This document shows positions 43,173 to 52,102 of a stretch of 64,000 nucleotides of DNA, piece by piece; position 1 is the first letter of the stretch; every line of letters starts with the position of its first letter. Both the position numbers and the translations under genes were made by a program. Source of the stretch: an uncultured Clostridium sp. (lineage in GTDB: Bacteria > Bacillota > Clostridia > Lachnospirales > Lachnospiraceae); assembly GCF_900547735.1 (NCBI RefSeq), contig NZ_URHZ01000007.1, positions 1 to 64,000 of the forward strand. The letters are read 5' to 3'. The notes below the pieces were generated by a model that saw only the letters and a program-made list of their open reading frames with translations, made no database searches and was not told the origin of the DNA.

Positions 43173-43709
43173 TTAAACAAGCTCTAATAAAACTTCCATA
43201 GCGCCGTCGCCCTTACGCTGGCCGATTTTAACGATTCTTGTGTATCCACCGTTACGGTTAACGTACTTAGGAGCAATCTCATCAAAGAGTTTTGCCGGCA
43301 TATCTACGGATTTTGTGTTTTTCTTTCTGCCTGCTTTTGCAGTAGGAACTTCTGTGATATCATAGAAAACTTTTAACATCTGTCTTCTTGCATGAAGTCT
43401 GGATGGTTTGTCTTTCTTGATCTCTTTCTCTACTTCGTCATAAACGGTTACTTTCTTGCCGTCAACAACTTCTTTTACCCTCTTGCCGTCTTTGTCTTTG
43501 CGTGCAACTTTTGCAGTAACTTTAACGGTTTCGAAGTTATCTTTTTCCTTAACTGCCATAGCAATTAAGCCCTCGGCGATTTTCTTTACTTCTTTAGCTC
43601 TTGCTTCAGTTGTAGTGATTTTGCCGTGGTATAACAGGTTGGTAACCTGGTTTCTAAGTAATGCTTTTCTCTGGCTGGAAGTTTTTCCCAGCTTTCTATA
43701 TCCTGCCAT
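43173..43709 (-). CDS. rplQ: 50S ribosomal protein L17 (with insertion)
   Basis: 178 aa from the ATG at 43709 (GGAGG 8 bases upstream); usual bacterial L17 is about 115-130 aa. The core is normal (MAGYRKLGKTSSQRKALLRN; GGYTRIVKIGQRKGDGA). The extra length is a lysine-rich insertion around residues 60-105 (DKDGKRVKEVVDGKK) between the two core halves. Last gene of the alpha operon. Confidence 0.96.
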   Translation of the reverse strand: MAGYRKLGKTSSQRKALLRNQVTNLLYHGKITTTEARAKEVKKIAEGLIAMAVKEKDNFETVKVTAKVARKDKDGKRVKEVVDGKKVTVYDEVEKEIKKDKPSRLHARRQMLKVFYDITEVPTAKAGRKKNTKSVDMPAKLFDEIAPKYVNRNGGYTRIVKIGQRKGDGAMEVLLELV

Positions 43710-43852
43710 GTTTGAATCCTCCATTATTGTGGAAGCCGGCGTCCATGCTTCTTCGGACTTACTGTCCGCCTGACTTATATTTTGTAAGCGCCCGGCTGTG
43801 CCTTTTGGTCTTACCTGTCGGGTACTCCATGCTTTCTTCTAAACGATACGGA

Positions 43853-44815
43853 TTAAGCCTCTTCGCTCGGGTTGAGCTGTAAGCCTAATTCTTTTAATTT
43901 GGCAAGTACCTCTTCCAATGACTTGCGGCCCAGGTTTCTGACCTTCATCATATCTTCCGGAGTCCTGTTGCACAGTTCCTCCACGGTATTGATACCTGCT
44001 CTCTTTAAACAGTTGTATGAACGTACGGATAATTCCAGTTCATCAATGTTCATCTCAAGCACTTTCTCTTTTTCATTGTCTTCCTTCTCTACCATAACCT
44101 CTGCGGTTCTGGCATTCTCGGAAAGGTCAATGAACAGATTTAAATGCTCGCTGAGAACCTTAGCTGCCAGGCTGACTGCCTCATCAGGAGCAAGAGTTCC
44201 GTTTGTAAACACATCCAGTGTCAGTTTATCGAAGTCGGTAACCTGGCCTACACGGGTATTTTCAACGGTCATATTGACACGCTCTACCGGTGTATAGATG
44301 GAATCCACAGCGATCATTCCGATTGGAAGTTCGTCGTTCTTATTCTTGTCTGCGCTGATGTAGCCGCGGCCCTTGGTGATGTTCAGTTCCATATAGAACT
44401 TACTGTCCGTACCGCCGCTCAATGTGGCAATTACCTGCTCAGGATTTAAAATCTCAATGTCAGAATCAACCTGGATATCAGCGGCCGTTACAACGCCTTC
44501 TCCTTCGAACTCGATATAAGCGGTCTTCGGCTCATTCGTTTCGCTCAGATTCTTAATTGCCAAACTTTTGATGTTCATAATAATCTCAGTTACGTCTTCC
44601 TTTACGCCGGGAATCGAACTGAATTCATGCAAAACGCCATCGATTTTCACTTGACTTACTGCTGCGCCAGGCAAAGAAGAGAGCATAATTCTTCTTAAAG
44701 AATTTCCTAAAGTAGTTCCATATCCTCTTTCGAGTGGTTCAACTACAAACTTGCCGTATCTTTTGTCTTCTGAAATCTCAGCAATTTCAATTTTCGGTTT
44801 TTCAAAATCGAACAC
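43853..44815 (-). CDS. rpoA: RNA polymerase alpha subunit
   Basis: 320 aa. The N-terminal dimerisation domain carries RRIMLSSLPGAAVSQVKIDG and GRGYISADKN; the C-terminal domain carries SYNCLKRAGINTVEELC and VRNLGRKSLEEV, the helix-hairpin-helix that contacts UP elements and activators. Standard place between rpsD and rplQ. Any sigma-70 activator discussed in this window could contact this domain. Confidence 0.98.
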   Translation of the reverse strand: MFDFEKPKIEIAEISEDKRYGKFVVEPLERGYGTTLGNSLRRIMLSSLPGAAVSQVKIDGVLHEFSSIPGVKEDVTEIIMNIKSLAIKNLSETNEPKTAYIEFEGEGVVTAADIQVDSDIEILNPEQVIATLSGGTDSKFYMELNITKGRGYISADKNKNDELPIGMIAVDSIYTPVERVNMTVENTRVGQVTDFDKLTLDVFTNGTLAPDEAVSLAAKVLSEHLNLFIDLSENARTAEVMVEKEDNEKEKVLEMNIDELELSVRSYNCLKRAGINTVEELCNRTPEDMMKVRNLGRKSLEEVLAKLKELGLQLNPSEEA

Positions 44816-44925
44816 TATAGCCCCTCCTTTTGGGAACTTTTATTGAGGGTCTGCCATACTCCATAAGCTAAGAGAAGATAATTTGTTACACGTCTGCCGA
44901 ATGCAGAACCATAACGACATTGCCG

Positions 44926-44951
44926 CTGTACGGCCCCGAAGGACCGTACAG
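44926..44951 (-). promoter_or_regulatory. UUCG-tetraloop hairpin between rpsD and rpoA
   Basis: On the minus strand an 11-bp stem (CTGTACGGTCC pairing, one T-G) is capped by TTCG. It lies about 110 bases before rpoA in a 163-base spacer; no T-run follows. Probable RNA-processing or stabilising element. Confidence 0.55.
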
Positions 44952-44978
44952 CAACAGTGATTTTTAGTCAACTCTTAA

Positions 44979-45572
44979 TTATTTGGAATATAACTCGACG
45001 ATAAGCACTTCATTAACAGGAACATCAATTTCGTCTCTGGTTGGTAACTCTTTAACGACACCCTTTAAGTTTTCAGCGTCAGCCTCTAACCATGCAGGTA
45101 CCATTCTTCCGGCTGTTACCTCTAATATATCTTTATATCTCTGTGAAGTTTTGTACTTCTCTTTGATCTCGATTGTGTCACCAGCTTTTACGCGGTAGGA
45201 CGGAATGTTTACAGGCTTTCCGTTAACCAGTACATGCTTGTGATCTACGATCTGTCTTGTCTCTTTTCTCGTGCGGCCAAAGCCCATTCTGAATAATACA
45301 TTATCAAGTCTGCACTCCAGAAGGATCATGAGGTTGGTACCAACCTGTCCGGACATTCTGGAAGCTTTTGCATAATAATTTCTAAAAGGTTTCTCTAACA
45401 CACCATAGATGAATTTTGCTTTCTGTTTCTCTCTTAACTGGAGACCATACTCGCTCATCTTTCTATTGGTTCTCTTTAACTCTCTCTTGGATTTCTTGTC
45501 GATTCCTAAATAAATCGGATCCAGGTCAAGAGATCTACATCTTTTAAGTACAGGAACTCTATCTACTGCCAC
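44979..45572 (-). CDS. rpsD: 30S ribosomal protein S4
   Basis: 197 aa. S4 core with the S4 RNA-binding motif (MGFGRTRKETRQIVDHKHVLVNG, first part quoted). The N-terminus has one Cys (RCRSLDLDP) and lacks a four-Cys zinc knuckle, so it is the zinc-free form. Primary 16S rRNA binder and, in many bacteria, translational regulator of the alpha operon. Placed between rpsK and rpoA. Confidence 0.98.
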   Translation of the reverse strand: MAVDRVPVLKRCRSLDLDPIYLGIDKKSKRELKRTNRKMSEYGLQLREKQKAKFIYGVLEKPFRNYYAKASRMSGQVGTNLMILLECRLDNVLFRMGFGRTRKETRQIVDHKHVLVNGKPVNIPSYRVKAGDTIEIKEKYKTSQRYKDILEVTAGRMVPAWLEADAENLKGVVKELPTRDEIDVPVNEVLIVELYSK

Positions 45573-45590
45573 TTTACTTGCACCTCCTAA

Positions 45591-45992
45591 TTAGACTCTT
45601 CTACGTTTTGGCGGACGGCATCCGTTATGCGGAACCGGAGTTACGTCCTTAATGCTGGTTACTTCAAGACCACATGCCTGAAGGGCACGGATTGCTGCTT
45701 CACGGCCTGATCCCGGACCTTTTACCATAACGTCTACTGACTTTAAGCCATGGATGAGAGCTGCCTTTGTAGCAGTTTCTGCAGCCATCTGAGCTGCATA
45801 TGGAGTAGATTTCCTTGAACCTCTAAATCCCAGACCGCCAGCACTTGCCCATGACAATGCATTACCCTGAGCATCTGTTAAGGTAACGATTGTGTTATTA
45901 AAAGATGACTGGATGTGCGCCTGTCCGCGTTCAACGTTTTTCTTTACACGCTTTTTTGTCACTTTTTTACCAGTTGACACTTTTTTAGCCAT
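45591..45992 (-). CDS. rpsK: 30S ribosomal protein S11
   Basis: 133 aa, normal length. Conserved HIQSSFNNTIVTLTD and the C-terminal DVTPVPHNGCRPPKRRRV. It forms part of the platform near the E-site mRNA. Lies between rpsM and rpsD in standard order. Confidence 0.98.
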   Translation of the reverse strand: MAKKVSTGKKVTKKRVKKNVERGQAHIQSSFNNTIVTLTDAQGNALSWASAGGLGFRGSRKSTPYAAQMAAETATKAALIHGLKSVDVMVKGPGSGREAAIRALQACGLEVTSIKDVTPVPHNGCRPPKRRRV

Positions 45993-46071
45993 TTTAAACT
46001 AACCTACTTTCTTCGATTATTGAATCCTGTTACTTCTCTAACCTGATTCACAACTTATTTGTTACCAATTA

Positions 46072-46440
46072 TTATTTCTTCTTGTTCGCTACTGTCTTTC
46101 TCGGTCCCTTACGTGTTCTTGCGTTTGTCTTGGTCTTCTGACCACGAACAGGAAGGCTCTTTCTATGACGAATTCCTCTGTAGCATCCGATCTCCTGAAG
46201 TCTCTTGATGTTCATAGCGATTTCTCTACGTAAATCACCTTCAACAACCTGACTTTCAGTGATGACTGCTGCGATTCTCTTAACTTCGTCGTCAGTTAAA
46301 TCCTTAACACGTGTGTCAGGATTAACGCCAGCCTCTGCAAGAATACGGCTTGCACTTGTTCTACCGATACCGTAGATGTAAGTTAAACCGATCTCGACGC
46401 GTTTTTCTCTTGGTAAATCAACACCTGAAATACGAGCCAT
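46072..46440 (-). CDS. rpsM: 30S ribosomal protein S13
   Basis: 122 aa. Starts MARISGVDLPREKRVEIGL and ends with the basic tail RTRKGPRKTVANKKK; YIYGIGRTSA is the helix-turn-helix hairpin. It contacts the P-site tRNA and the L5/L31 bridge. First S gene after rpmJ, with a 155-base gap before it. Confidence 0.98.
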   Translation of the reverse strand: MARISGVDLPREKRVEIGLTYIYGIGRTSASRILAEAGVNPDTRVKDLTDDEVKRIAAVITESQVVEGDLRREIAMNIKRLQEIGCYRGIRHRKSLPVRGQKTKTNARTRKGPRKTVANKKK

Positions 46441-46595
46441 GTGTGTAGTACACCTCCATTAGTTTTTTTCTTTGCTTCTTTGAGTTGAGTTAAATGTATT
46501 ATGCCATTCCATGTAAACCCTGAATAGTTATGAACAACTTATCCTGGTGGTTCATATAGAAAGCCGTGCGAAAAAATCAGGCAGACAAATGCTTA

Positions 46596-46709
46596 TCAGC
46601 CCTGTCTTTGTTTGTGCTTTGGATTTTCACAGATTACTCTGATACTGCCTTTTCTTTTAATGATCTTGCACTTTTCGCAAATTGGTTTAACCGATGATCT
46701 AACCTTCAC
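46596..46709 (-). CDS. rpmJ: 50S ribosomal protein L36
   Basis: 37 aa from a GTG start at 46709 (AAGGAG 7 bases upstream). It reads MKVRSSVKPICEKCKIIKRK and ends CENPKHKQRQG. Three Cys and one His form the zinc-ribbon version. Short, but its position between infA and rpsM is the standard one. Confidence 0.97.
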   Translation of the reverse strand: MKVRSSVKPICEKCKIIKRKGSIRVICENPKHKQRQG

Positions 46710-46888
46710 AGTGATTCTCCTTTCCGTAATAGTCCGTCCTGGTTAAGGACTTACAATAATTTAATATTACCCATTGCAGTCCTTATATGCCGGACTTACA
46801 GGTACAGCAGGCGTCACTTTCCTTGCTTAGCCCGGGTTCGGCTAAAAGGGCGGATCTCACCTGTTGCTTCAACAAAGTTCGCTAGAGC

Positions 46889-46917
46889 ATTATAACACTT
46901 ATTTTTATATAATGCAA
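46889..46917 (-). promoter_or_regulatory. Internal promoter before rpmJ-rpsM-rpsK-rpsD-rpoA-rplQ
   Basis: TTGCAT (46912-46917), 17 bases, TATAAT (46889-46894) in the 350-base gap between infA and rpmJ. It leaves a leader of about 170 bases before rpmJ. Nothing else in that gap looks like a gene. Confidence 0.8.
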
Positions 46918-47059
46918 GCATAATTTCCCGTAAAACAAAGGTTTCCCGCATATTCGGTGCGGTGGGTCCCGGATTTGATACGGGCGGAAGCGGATTCAGG
47001 AAAATGTTCTCCACCCGTTCCCGCTCCGTCGCCCGAAGGTCTCAGGTCAAAACCCGAGC

Positions 47060-47278
47060 CTATTTATCTCTCCAGATAATTCTTCCCTTGGACAGGTCAT
47101 ATGGAGACATCTCCATCGTAACCTTATCGCCCGGCAGAATTCTAATATAATTCATACGAAGTTTTCCGCTGATAGTAGCTAAAACTACGTGTTTGTTCTC
47201 CAGCTCCACTTTGAACATCGCGTTCGGTAATTTTTCAACCACAACGCCTTCAATTTCAATTACATCTGCTTTTGACAT
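47060..47278 (-). CDS. infA: Translation initiation factor IF-1
   Basis: 72 aa, standard size. OB-fold with MSKADVIEIEGVVVEKLPNAMF at the start (first part quoted) and GDKVTMEMSPYDLSKGRI at the end. It binds the A site of the 30S subunit during initiation. Placed between the KOW-protein gene and rpmJ. Confidence 0.98.
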   Translation of the reverse strand: MSKADVIEIEGVVVEKLPNAMFKVELENKHVVLATISGKLRMNYIRILPGDKVTMEMSPYDLSKGRIIWRDK

Positions 47279-47332
47279 AAACTTTTTACCTCCCTGGGGT
47301 TCCTGGTTGTTCCCGGTTTTCTTGTGGGTTTT

Positions 47333-47602
47333 CTAAATGATTCTCCCGTTACATTTAATGAAGCGTTTCACCTCTTCATCTCTGACGGTGCCGCCGCTCA
47401 CCAGCTTTTCGCAAAGCTTTTCATCGCGGATACGGGATATCTGAACATGCTTCTTCTTTTTGCGCTTCGGATCTGCCACGGTGCGGAGTCTTCCATCCGC
47501 CAGGTAAACATATTCCGCATCTTCTTTTATTATGATAAATATGTTTCCTTTGTCATGACCGGCCAAAGACCGGACAAGACAGCCTGCTTCATATCCTGCC
47601 AT
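47333..47602 (-). CDS. KOW-domain RNA-binding protein (L14e-like)
   Basis: About 89 aa from the ATG at 47602 (AGGTGG just upstream). An N-terminal KOW motif (GCLVRSLAGHDKGNIFIII) is followed by a basic segment (DPKRKKKKHVQ). Clostridial genomes commonly carry such a gene between map and infA. The link to ribosomes is inferred from the motif and position. Confidence 0.85.
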   Translation of the reverse strand: MAGYEAGCLVRSLAGHDKGNIFIIIKEDAEYVYLADGRLRTVADPKRKKKKHVQISRIRDEKLCEKLVSGGTVRDEEVKRFIKCNGRII

Positions 47603-47643
47603 CTTACCACCTCGAATCAGAGTATACACTGGTCGCTAAGTAC

Positions 47644-48396
47644 TCATAGTATTGATAAAATCTCTGGTCCATCCTCGGTAATGAGAATGGTATTTTCATA
47701 ATGAGCCGACAAAGAGCCGTCATCCGTCACTACAGTCCAGTCGTCATCCATCCAGACCACATCATAACTTCCCGCGTTGATCATTGGCTCCACAGCCAGC
47801 GTCATGCCGGGCTGCAGAAGAATGCCTTTTCTCCGCCTTGCGAAGTTGGGCACCTCCGGATCTTCATGTAAATGAGTGCCGATCCCGTGACCTACCAGGT
47901 CCCTGACTACCCCATAGCCGAAACTTTCGGCGTATTTCTGGATAGCCGCGGAAATATCATTTAGATGATTGCCAGGTTTGGCAAATTTAATCCCCTCAAA
48001 GAAACTTTGTCTGGTTACTTCTATGAGCTGCTTCGCTTCTTCGCTTATTTCACCGACTCCATGGGTCCTGGCCGCATCGGAATGATACCCTTTATAGATA
48101 ACACCCGCATCCAGGCTTACAATGTCACCTTCCTCTATATAATGCTCCCTGTGCGGAATTCCGTGTACCACCTCATCATTGACCGACACACAGATAGACG
48201 CAGGATAGCCGTTATAGTTCTTAAAGGAGGGAATGCACCCATAGCTGCGTATGATTTCTTCACCCATATGGTCAATGTCCCATGTGGACATGCCGGGTTT
48301 CAGGTTTTTTGCAAGCTCTTCGTGAGTGACGGCAAGGATTCTTCCCGCCTCTCTCATCAGCTCAATCTCTCTGGGAGATTTAATCGTTACTGCCAT
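47644..48396 (-). CDS. map: Methionine aminopeptidase type I
   Basis: 250 aa. Metal-site residues are in VSLDAGVIYKGYHSDAARTH (two Asp), GHGIGTHLHEDPEVPN (His) and LAVEPMIN (Glu). It removes the initiator Met from nascent proteins. It starts 3 bases after adk and belongs to the secY-adk-map-KOW-infA run. Confidence 0.97.
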   Translation of the reverse strand: MAVTIKSPREIELMREAGRILAVTHEELAKNLKPGMSTWDIDHMGEEIIRSYGCIPSFKNYNGYPASICVSVNDEVVHGIPHREHYIEEGDIVSLDAGVIYKGYHSDAARTHGVGEISEEAKQLIEVTRQSFFEGIKFAKPGNHLNDISAAIQKYAESFGYGVVRDLVGHGIGTHLHEDPEVPNFARRRKGILLQPGMTLAVEPMINAGSYDVVWMDDDWTVVTDDGSLSAHYENTILITEDGPEILSIL

Positions 48397-48399
48397 ATG

Positions 48400-49044
48400 T
48401 TATGCTCCTAAAATCTCAGTGATGCTCTGGAAAACTTCTTCCATTTCTTTGGTTCCGTCTACGGAATGCAGCACGCCTTTTTCCTTATAATAGTCAATCA
48501 GCGGCTGTGTCTGCTCGTGGTAAACTGACAGACGTTTCTGAACCGTCTCAGGTTTGTCGTCATCCCTGAGAACCAGCTCTGCTCCACATACGTCGCAGAT
48601 GCCTGTTTTTGCAGGGGGAGCAAATGTTACATGGTAAGTTGCTCCACAGTTTAAGCATGCGCGGCGTCCTGACATTCTGCTCACGATGTTCTCATCGGGA
48701 ACGTCCACGTCAATTGCATAGTCGATTGCCTCTCCCATGCCGGAAAGGGCTTTTGTCAGGCTCTCAGCCTGCGGAATTGTCCTTGGGAAGCCATCCAGAA
48801 CATAACCCTTCTCACAGTCGTCCTGGTGGATACGGTCAAGAAGCATTCCAATCGTAACTTCATCCGGTACTAAGAGTCCCTGATCCATGAACTGTTTCGC
48901 CTTCATGCCCAGCTCCGTACCTTCCTTAATATTAGATCTGAAGATATCTCCGGTAGAGATATGAGGGATCTGATATTTCTCTGCAATTCTTTTGGCCTGC
49001 GTGCCTTTGCCGGCCCCCGGTGCTCCTAACATAATAATCTTCAT
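48400..49044 (-). CDS. adk: Adenylate kinase
   Basis: 214 aa. P-loop GAPGAGKGTQA, LID domain with zinc-type Cys pairs (CLNCGATYH, CDVCGAEL) as in Gram-positive enzymes, and VLDGFPRTIPQAE. It interconverts ATP+AMP and 2 ADP. A 164-base gap separates it from secY. Confidence 0.98.
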   Translation of the reverse strand: MKIIMLGAPGAGKGTQAKRIAEKYQIPHISTGDIFRSNIKEGTELGMKAKQFMDQGLLVPDEVTIGMLLDRIHQDDCEKGYVLDGFPRTIPQAESLTKALSGMGEAIDYAIDVDVPDENIVSRMSGRRACLNCGATYHVTFAPPAKTGICDVCGAELVLRDDDKPETVQKRLSVYHEQTQPLIDYYKEKGVLHSVDGTKEMEEVFQSITEILGA

Positions 49045-49208
49045 AGGCTTACCTCCCCGTTTAATGCGGCGACAGACGCTTTGCGATCCTCTTCACCGCC
49101 AACCAATGAAACGCTTCCTGCAAATACAACAGAATCGCCCCTATGCAGGATCAGCCCGGTTCCGGATCGGCCGGTTTCCAGGAGTTCCTGCTTAGAAAGC
49201 GAATTGTT

Positions 49209-50525
49209 TTAATCGTTTAAAAATCCTCTGTAATTACGAACAAGCATCTGTGACTCTACCGCCTTAATTGTCTCAAGGACTACGCCAACAATAATGATCA
49301 GGGACGTTCCGCCGAAGGACATATGTCCGACAGAGAAAATTCCGGATACCATAATCGGGATCAGACATACTACGATAAGACCGCAGGCGCCGATAAATAC
49401 GATATAATTTAAAATGCTGTTCAGATAATCAGACGTTGGCTTACCTGGACGGATGCCCGGGATAAAACCGCCGGATTTTTTCATATTGTTTGCAACTTCC
49501 AACGGGTTGAATGTGATGGATGTGTAGAAATACGCGAACACCACGATCAAGCCGATATAAACTATCATACCAATTGAATATACAGGATATTCCGCATGGA
49601 ACCATGAACCGGAGTTAAGCATTCTTAAAAGCTTTCCGCCGATGGTATTGTAATCCACCTGGAAAAACTCTGCAATAACAACCGGGAAAGACATCAGGGA
49701 GGAAGCAAAGATTACAGGAATAACACCTGCGGTATTTACTTTCAGAGGGATATTGGAGGACTGGCCGCCCACCATCTTTCTGCCCTGCATCTTCTTGGAA
49801 TACTGAACCGGAATTCTCCGCTCCGCATCCTGCAAAACAATAACGAACACTACCATGGCAAGAATAATCGCCAGGATAATGATCAGTGATACGGTTGCCA
49901 CAGGCACATTCTTACCAACGAGGAATCTCTCGTAAATGGTAATCATATCGCTGGGCAGTGTGGAAATGATGTTGAACAGAAGGACGATGGAAATACCATT
50001 TCCTACGCCGTGCTCTGTGATTCGCTCACCAATCCACATGAGCATTGCACTACCTGCCGTCATCGTAGTGATGGCAACGATAACGCTGACTGCATTAAAG
50101 TTAACCAGAAGGCCTCTGCCGCCAAATCCTACGGACATGGCAATAGACTGCATAAGTGCAAGGCCTACAGTGAGGTAACGTGTATACTCTGCAATTTTCT
50201 TTCTTCCGTCCTCACCTTCACGCTGCATCTCTTCCAGTTTTGGAATCGCGATCGTGAGAAGCTGCATGATGATGGAAGATGTGATATATGGTGTGATGCT
50301 CAAGGCGAATACTGACATGTTCGTAAACGAACCGCCAGTAATCGTATTGAAAAATCCAAATGCATCGCTGGACTGTCTTGAGAACAGTTCATCGAAGAAA
50401 TTCGTTTGTACTCCCGGGATCGGCAGTTGCGAACCAATACGGATCACAACCAGCATAAAGAAAGTGTAGAGGATTTTCTCTCTGATTTCCTTTATCTTAA
50501 AAGCGTTCTGGAGTGTTTTTAACAT
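49209..50525 (-). CDS. secY: Preprotein translocase subunit SecY
   Basis: 438 aa, ten membrane segments. RIGSQLPIPGVQT near TM1, the plug region SGGSFTNMSVFALSI-like and the late cytoplasmic loop GFIPGIRPGKPT are diagnostic. Core of the Sec channel. Starts one base after rplO ends, as in the spc operon of most bacteria. Confidence 0.98.
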   Translation of the reverse strand: MLKTLQNAFKIKEIREKILYTFFMLVVIRIGSQLPIPGVQTNFFDELFSRQSSDAFGFFNTITGGSFTNMSVFALSITPYITSSIIMQLLTIAIPKLEEMQREGEDGRKKIAEYTRYLTVGLALMQSIAMSVGFGGRGLLVNFNAVSVIVAITTMTAGSAMLMWIGERITEHGVGNGISIVLLFNIISTLPSDMITIYERFLVGKNVPVATVSLIIILAIILAMVVFVIVLQDAERRIPVQYSKKMQGRKMVGGQSSNIPLKVNTAGVIPVIFASSLMSFPVVIAEFFQVDYNTIGGKLLRMLNSGSWFHAEYPVYSIGMIVYIGLIVVFAYFYTSITFNPLEVANNMKKSGGFIPGIRPGKPTSDYLNSILNYIVFIGACGLIVVCLIPIMVSGIFSVGHMSFGGTSLIIIVGVVLETIKAVESQMLVRNYRGFLND

Positions 50526-50526
50526 A

Positions 50527-50967
50527 TTAGATCACCTCGCAGGTTCCGCCAACTGCTTCAATCTTGGCTTTTGCTCCTTCACTAACAGCATCTGCTTTCA
50601 CAGTGAGTTTCTTGGTCAGCTCGCCGTTGCCAAGAATTTTAACGCCATCGCGTGGGTTTTTAACGATACCTGCTTCGATTAATGTTTCTACTGTAACAAC
50701 TGAATCGTTGTCAAATCTCTCTAATTCGCTAACATTGATACCAATGATTGTCTTAGAGTTTCTATTCGTGAATCCTCTCTTCGGGATACGTCTGTATAAA
50801 GGCATCTGGCCGCCTTCAAATCCCGGTCTAGTTGCACCGGAACGAGCTTTCTGGCCCTTATGTCCTTTACCAGCAGTCTTACCATTACCTGAAGCGTGTC
50901 CACGGCCTCTTCTGAAGCTGTCGCTGTGTTTTGAACCTACAGCCGGCTGTAAATTAGATAAATCCAT
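50527..50967 (-). CDS. rplO: 50S ribosomal protein L15
   Basis: 146 aa from the ATG at 50967 (AGGAGG 7 bases upstream); the frame is open upstream into rpmD. Starts MDLSNLQPAVGSKHS; GRGHASGNGKTAGKGHKGQKAR is the glycine/lysine-rich extension that penetrates 23S rRNA (first part quoted). Between rpmD and secY. Confidence 0.98.
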   Translation of the reverse strand: MDLSNLQPAVGSKHSDSFRRGRGHASGNGKTAGKGHKGQKARSGATRPGFEGGQMPLYRRIPKRGFTNRNSKTIIGINVSELERFDNDSVVTVETLIEAGIVKNPRDGVKILGNGELTKKLTVKADAVSEGAKAKIEAVGGTCEVI

Positions 50968-50989
50968 GACTGCACCTCCTACGTGGATT

Positions 50990-51172
50990 TTAGATTTCTT
51001 CAACTTTTACCAAGTGTCTTACACACTGAATCATGCCCCTGACTGCACCGTTATCCGGCATCTCAACTGTCTTGTGTAACTTCTTTAAGCCTAAAGCTTC
51101 AACAGTTGCTTTCTGCTTCGGAACGGCACCGATAGGAGATTTTACTAAAGTGATTTTTAATTTCTCTGCCAT
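50990..51172 (-). CDS. rpmD: 50S ribosomal protein L30
   Basis: 60 aa, the bacterial short form: MAEKLKITLVKSPIGAVPKQ and LGLKKLHKTVEMPDN. Lies between rpsE and rplO in standard order. Confidence 0.97.
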   Translation of the reverse strand: MAEKLKITLVKSPIGAVPKQKATVEALGLKKLHKTVEMPDNGAVRGMIQCVRHLVKVEEI

Positions 51173-51187
51173 TTTAATACCCTCCTA

Positions 51188-51697
51188 TTAGTTCAGAATC
51201 TCTTCTACAGATTTACCACGGAGTTTTGCAACTTCTTCAGGTGTCTTAATCGAACATAATCCTTCGATAGTAGCTAAAACAACGTTGGTCTTGTTGTTGG
51301 AGCCTAAGGATTTTGTACGGATGTTCTTATATCCTGCAAGCTCCAGAACGGAACGGGCCGGACCTCCTGCGATAATACCTGTACCTTCAGGAGCCTTCTT
51401 CAGAAGTACGTTTGCACTTCCAAATTTGCCGATGAAGTCATGTGGGATACTGTTATTTTCATCAAACGGAATCGCTACAAGGTTTCTTGCTGCAGCTTCT
51501 TTTCCTTTACGGATAGCTTCCGGAACCTCAGCAGCTTTACCCATACCTGCACCAACGTGCCCGTTTTTGTCACCAACTACTACTAATGCGGAAAATCTCA
51601 TTGTACGTCCGCCTTTAACAGTTTTGGACACACGTTTGATTGCCACTACCTTATCTTCTAACTCGAACTGGCTGGCATCAATTTTTGTACGTTTCAT
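51188..51697 (-). CDS. rpsE: 30S ribosomal protein S5
   Basis: 169 aa from the ATG at 51697 (AAGGAG about 9 bases upstream); the open frame extends back into rplR. VVAIKRVSKTVKGGRTMRFS and GHVGAGMGKAAEVPEAIRKG are the double-stranded-RNA-binding core. Involved in decoding accuracy. Confidence 0.98.
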   Translation of the reverse strand: MKRTKIDASQFELEDKVVAIKRVSKTVKGGRTMRFSALVVVGDKNGHVGAGMGKAAEVPEAIRKGKEAAARNLVAIPFDENNSIPHDFIGKFGSANVLLKKAPEGTGIIAGGPARSVLELAGYKNIRTKSLGSNNKTNVVLATIEGLCSIKTPEEVAKLRGKSVEEILN

Positions 51698-51716
51698 GTG
51701 TATGTTCTCCTTCCTA

Positions 51717-52085
51717 CTAGAATTCCAGACCAGCTTCGCGAGCTGCATCTGCTAATGCCTGAACTTTACCGTGATATATGAATCCGCCTCTGTCAAAGAC
51801 AACTTCCTTAATACCTTTTTCGATTGCTCTCTTTGCGATTACAGTACCAACGTAAGCTGCCGCATCTACGTTGTTTGTCTTCTCAAGCTCAGCTTTGATT
51901 GCTTTCTCTGCTGTTGAAGCTGCAACTAAAGTATTGCCAACTGTATCGTCAATAATCTGAGCATACATATGATTATTACTTCTAAACACTGCTAAACGCG
52001 GTCTCTGAGCTGTTCCAGAGTAACGATTACGTAATCTAGCATGTTTCTTTACGCGAACTTCGCTTCTTGACTGTTTGCTAACCAT
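51717..52085 (-). CDS. rplR: 50S ribosomal protein L18
   Basis: 122 aa. N-terminal basic region RNRYSGTAQRPRLAVFRSNNH and the C-terminal FDRGGFIYHGKVQALADAARE (quoted in part) are typical; binds 5S rRNA with L5. Between rplF and rpsE. Confidence 0.98.
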   Translation of the reverse strand: MVSKQSRSEVRVKKHARLRNRYSGTAQRPRLAVFRSNNHMYAQIIDDTVGNTLVAASTAEKAIKAELEKTNNVDAAAYVGTVIAKRAIEKGIKEVVFDRGGFIYHGKVQALADAAREAGLEF

Positions 52086-52102
52086 CTTTACACTCTCCTT
52101 AA

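Noticed and set aside
46814..47014. 66-codon open frame between rpmJ and infA
   Set aside because: It overlaps the strong TTGCAT-17-TATAAT promoter and shows no motif; the region is a leader.
49045..49208. About 50 codons stay open after the secY stop, in the secY frame, up to adk
   Set aside because: No usable start codon or ribosome site was visible, and the secY stop is TAA at the normal end of the protein. It may be a decayed fragment, but I cannot support a gene.
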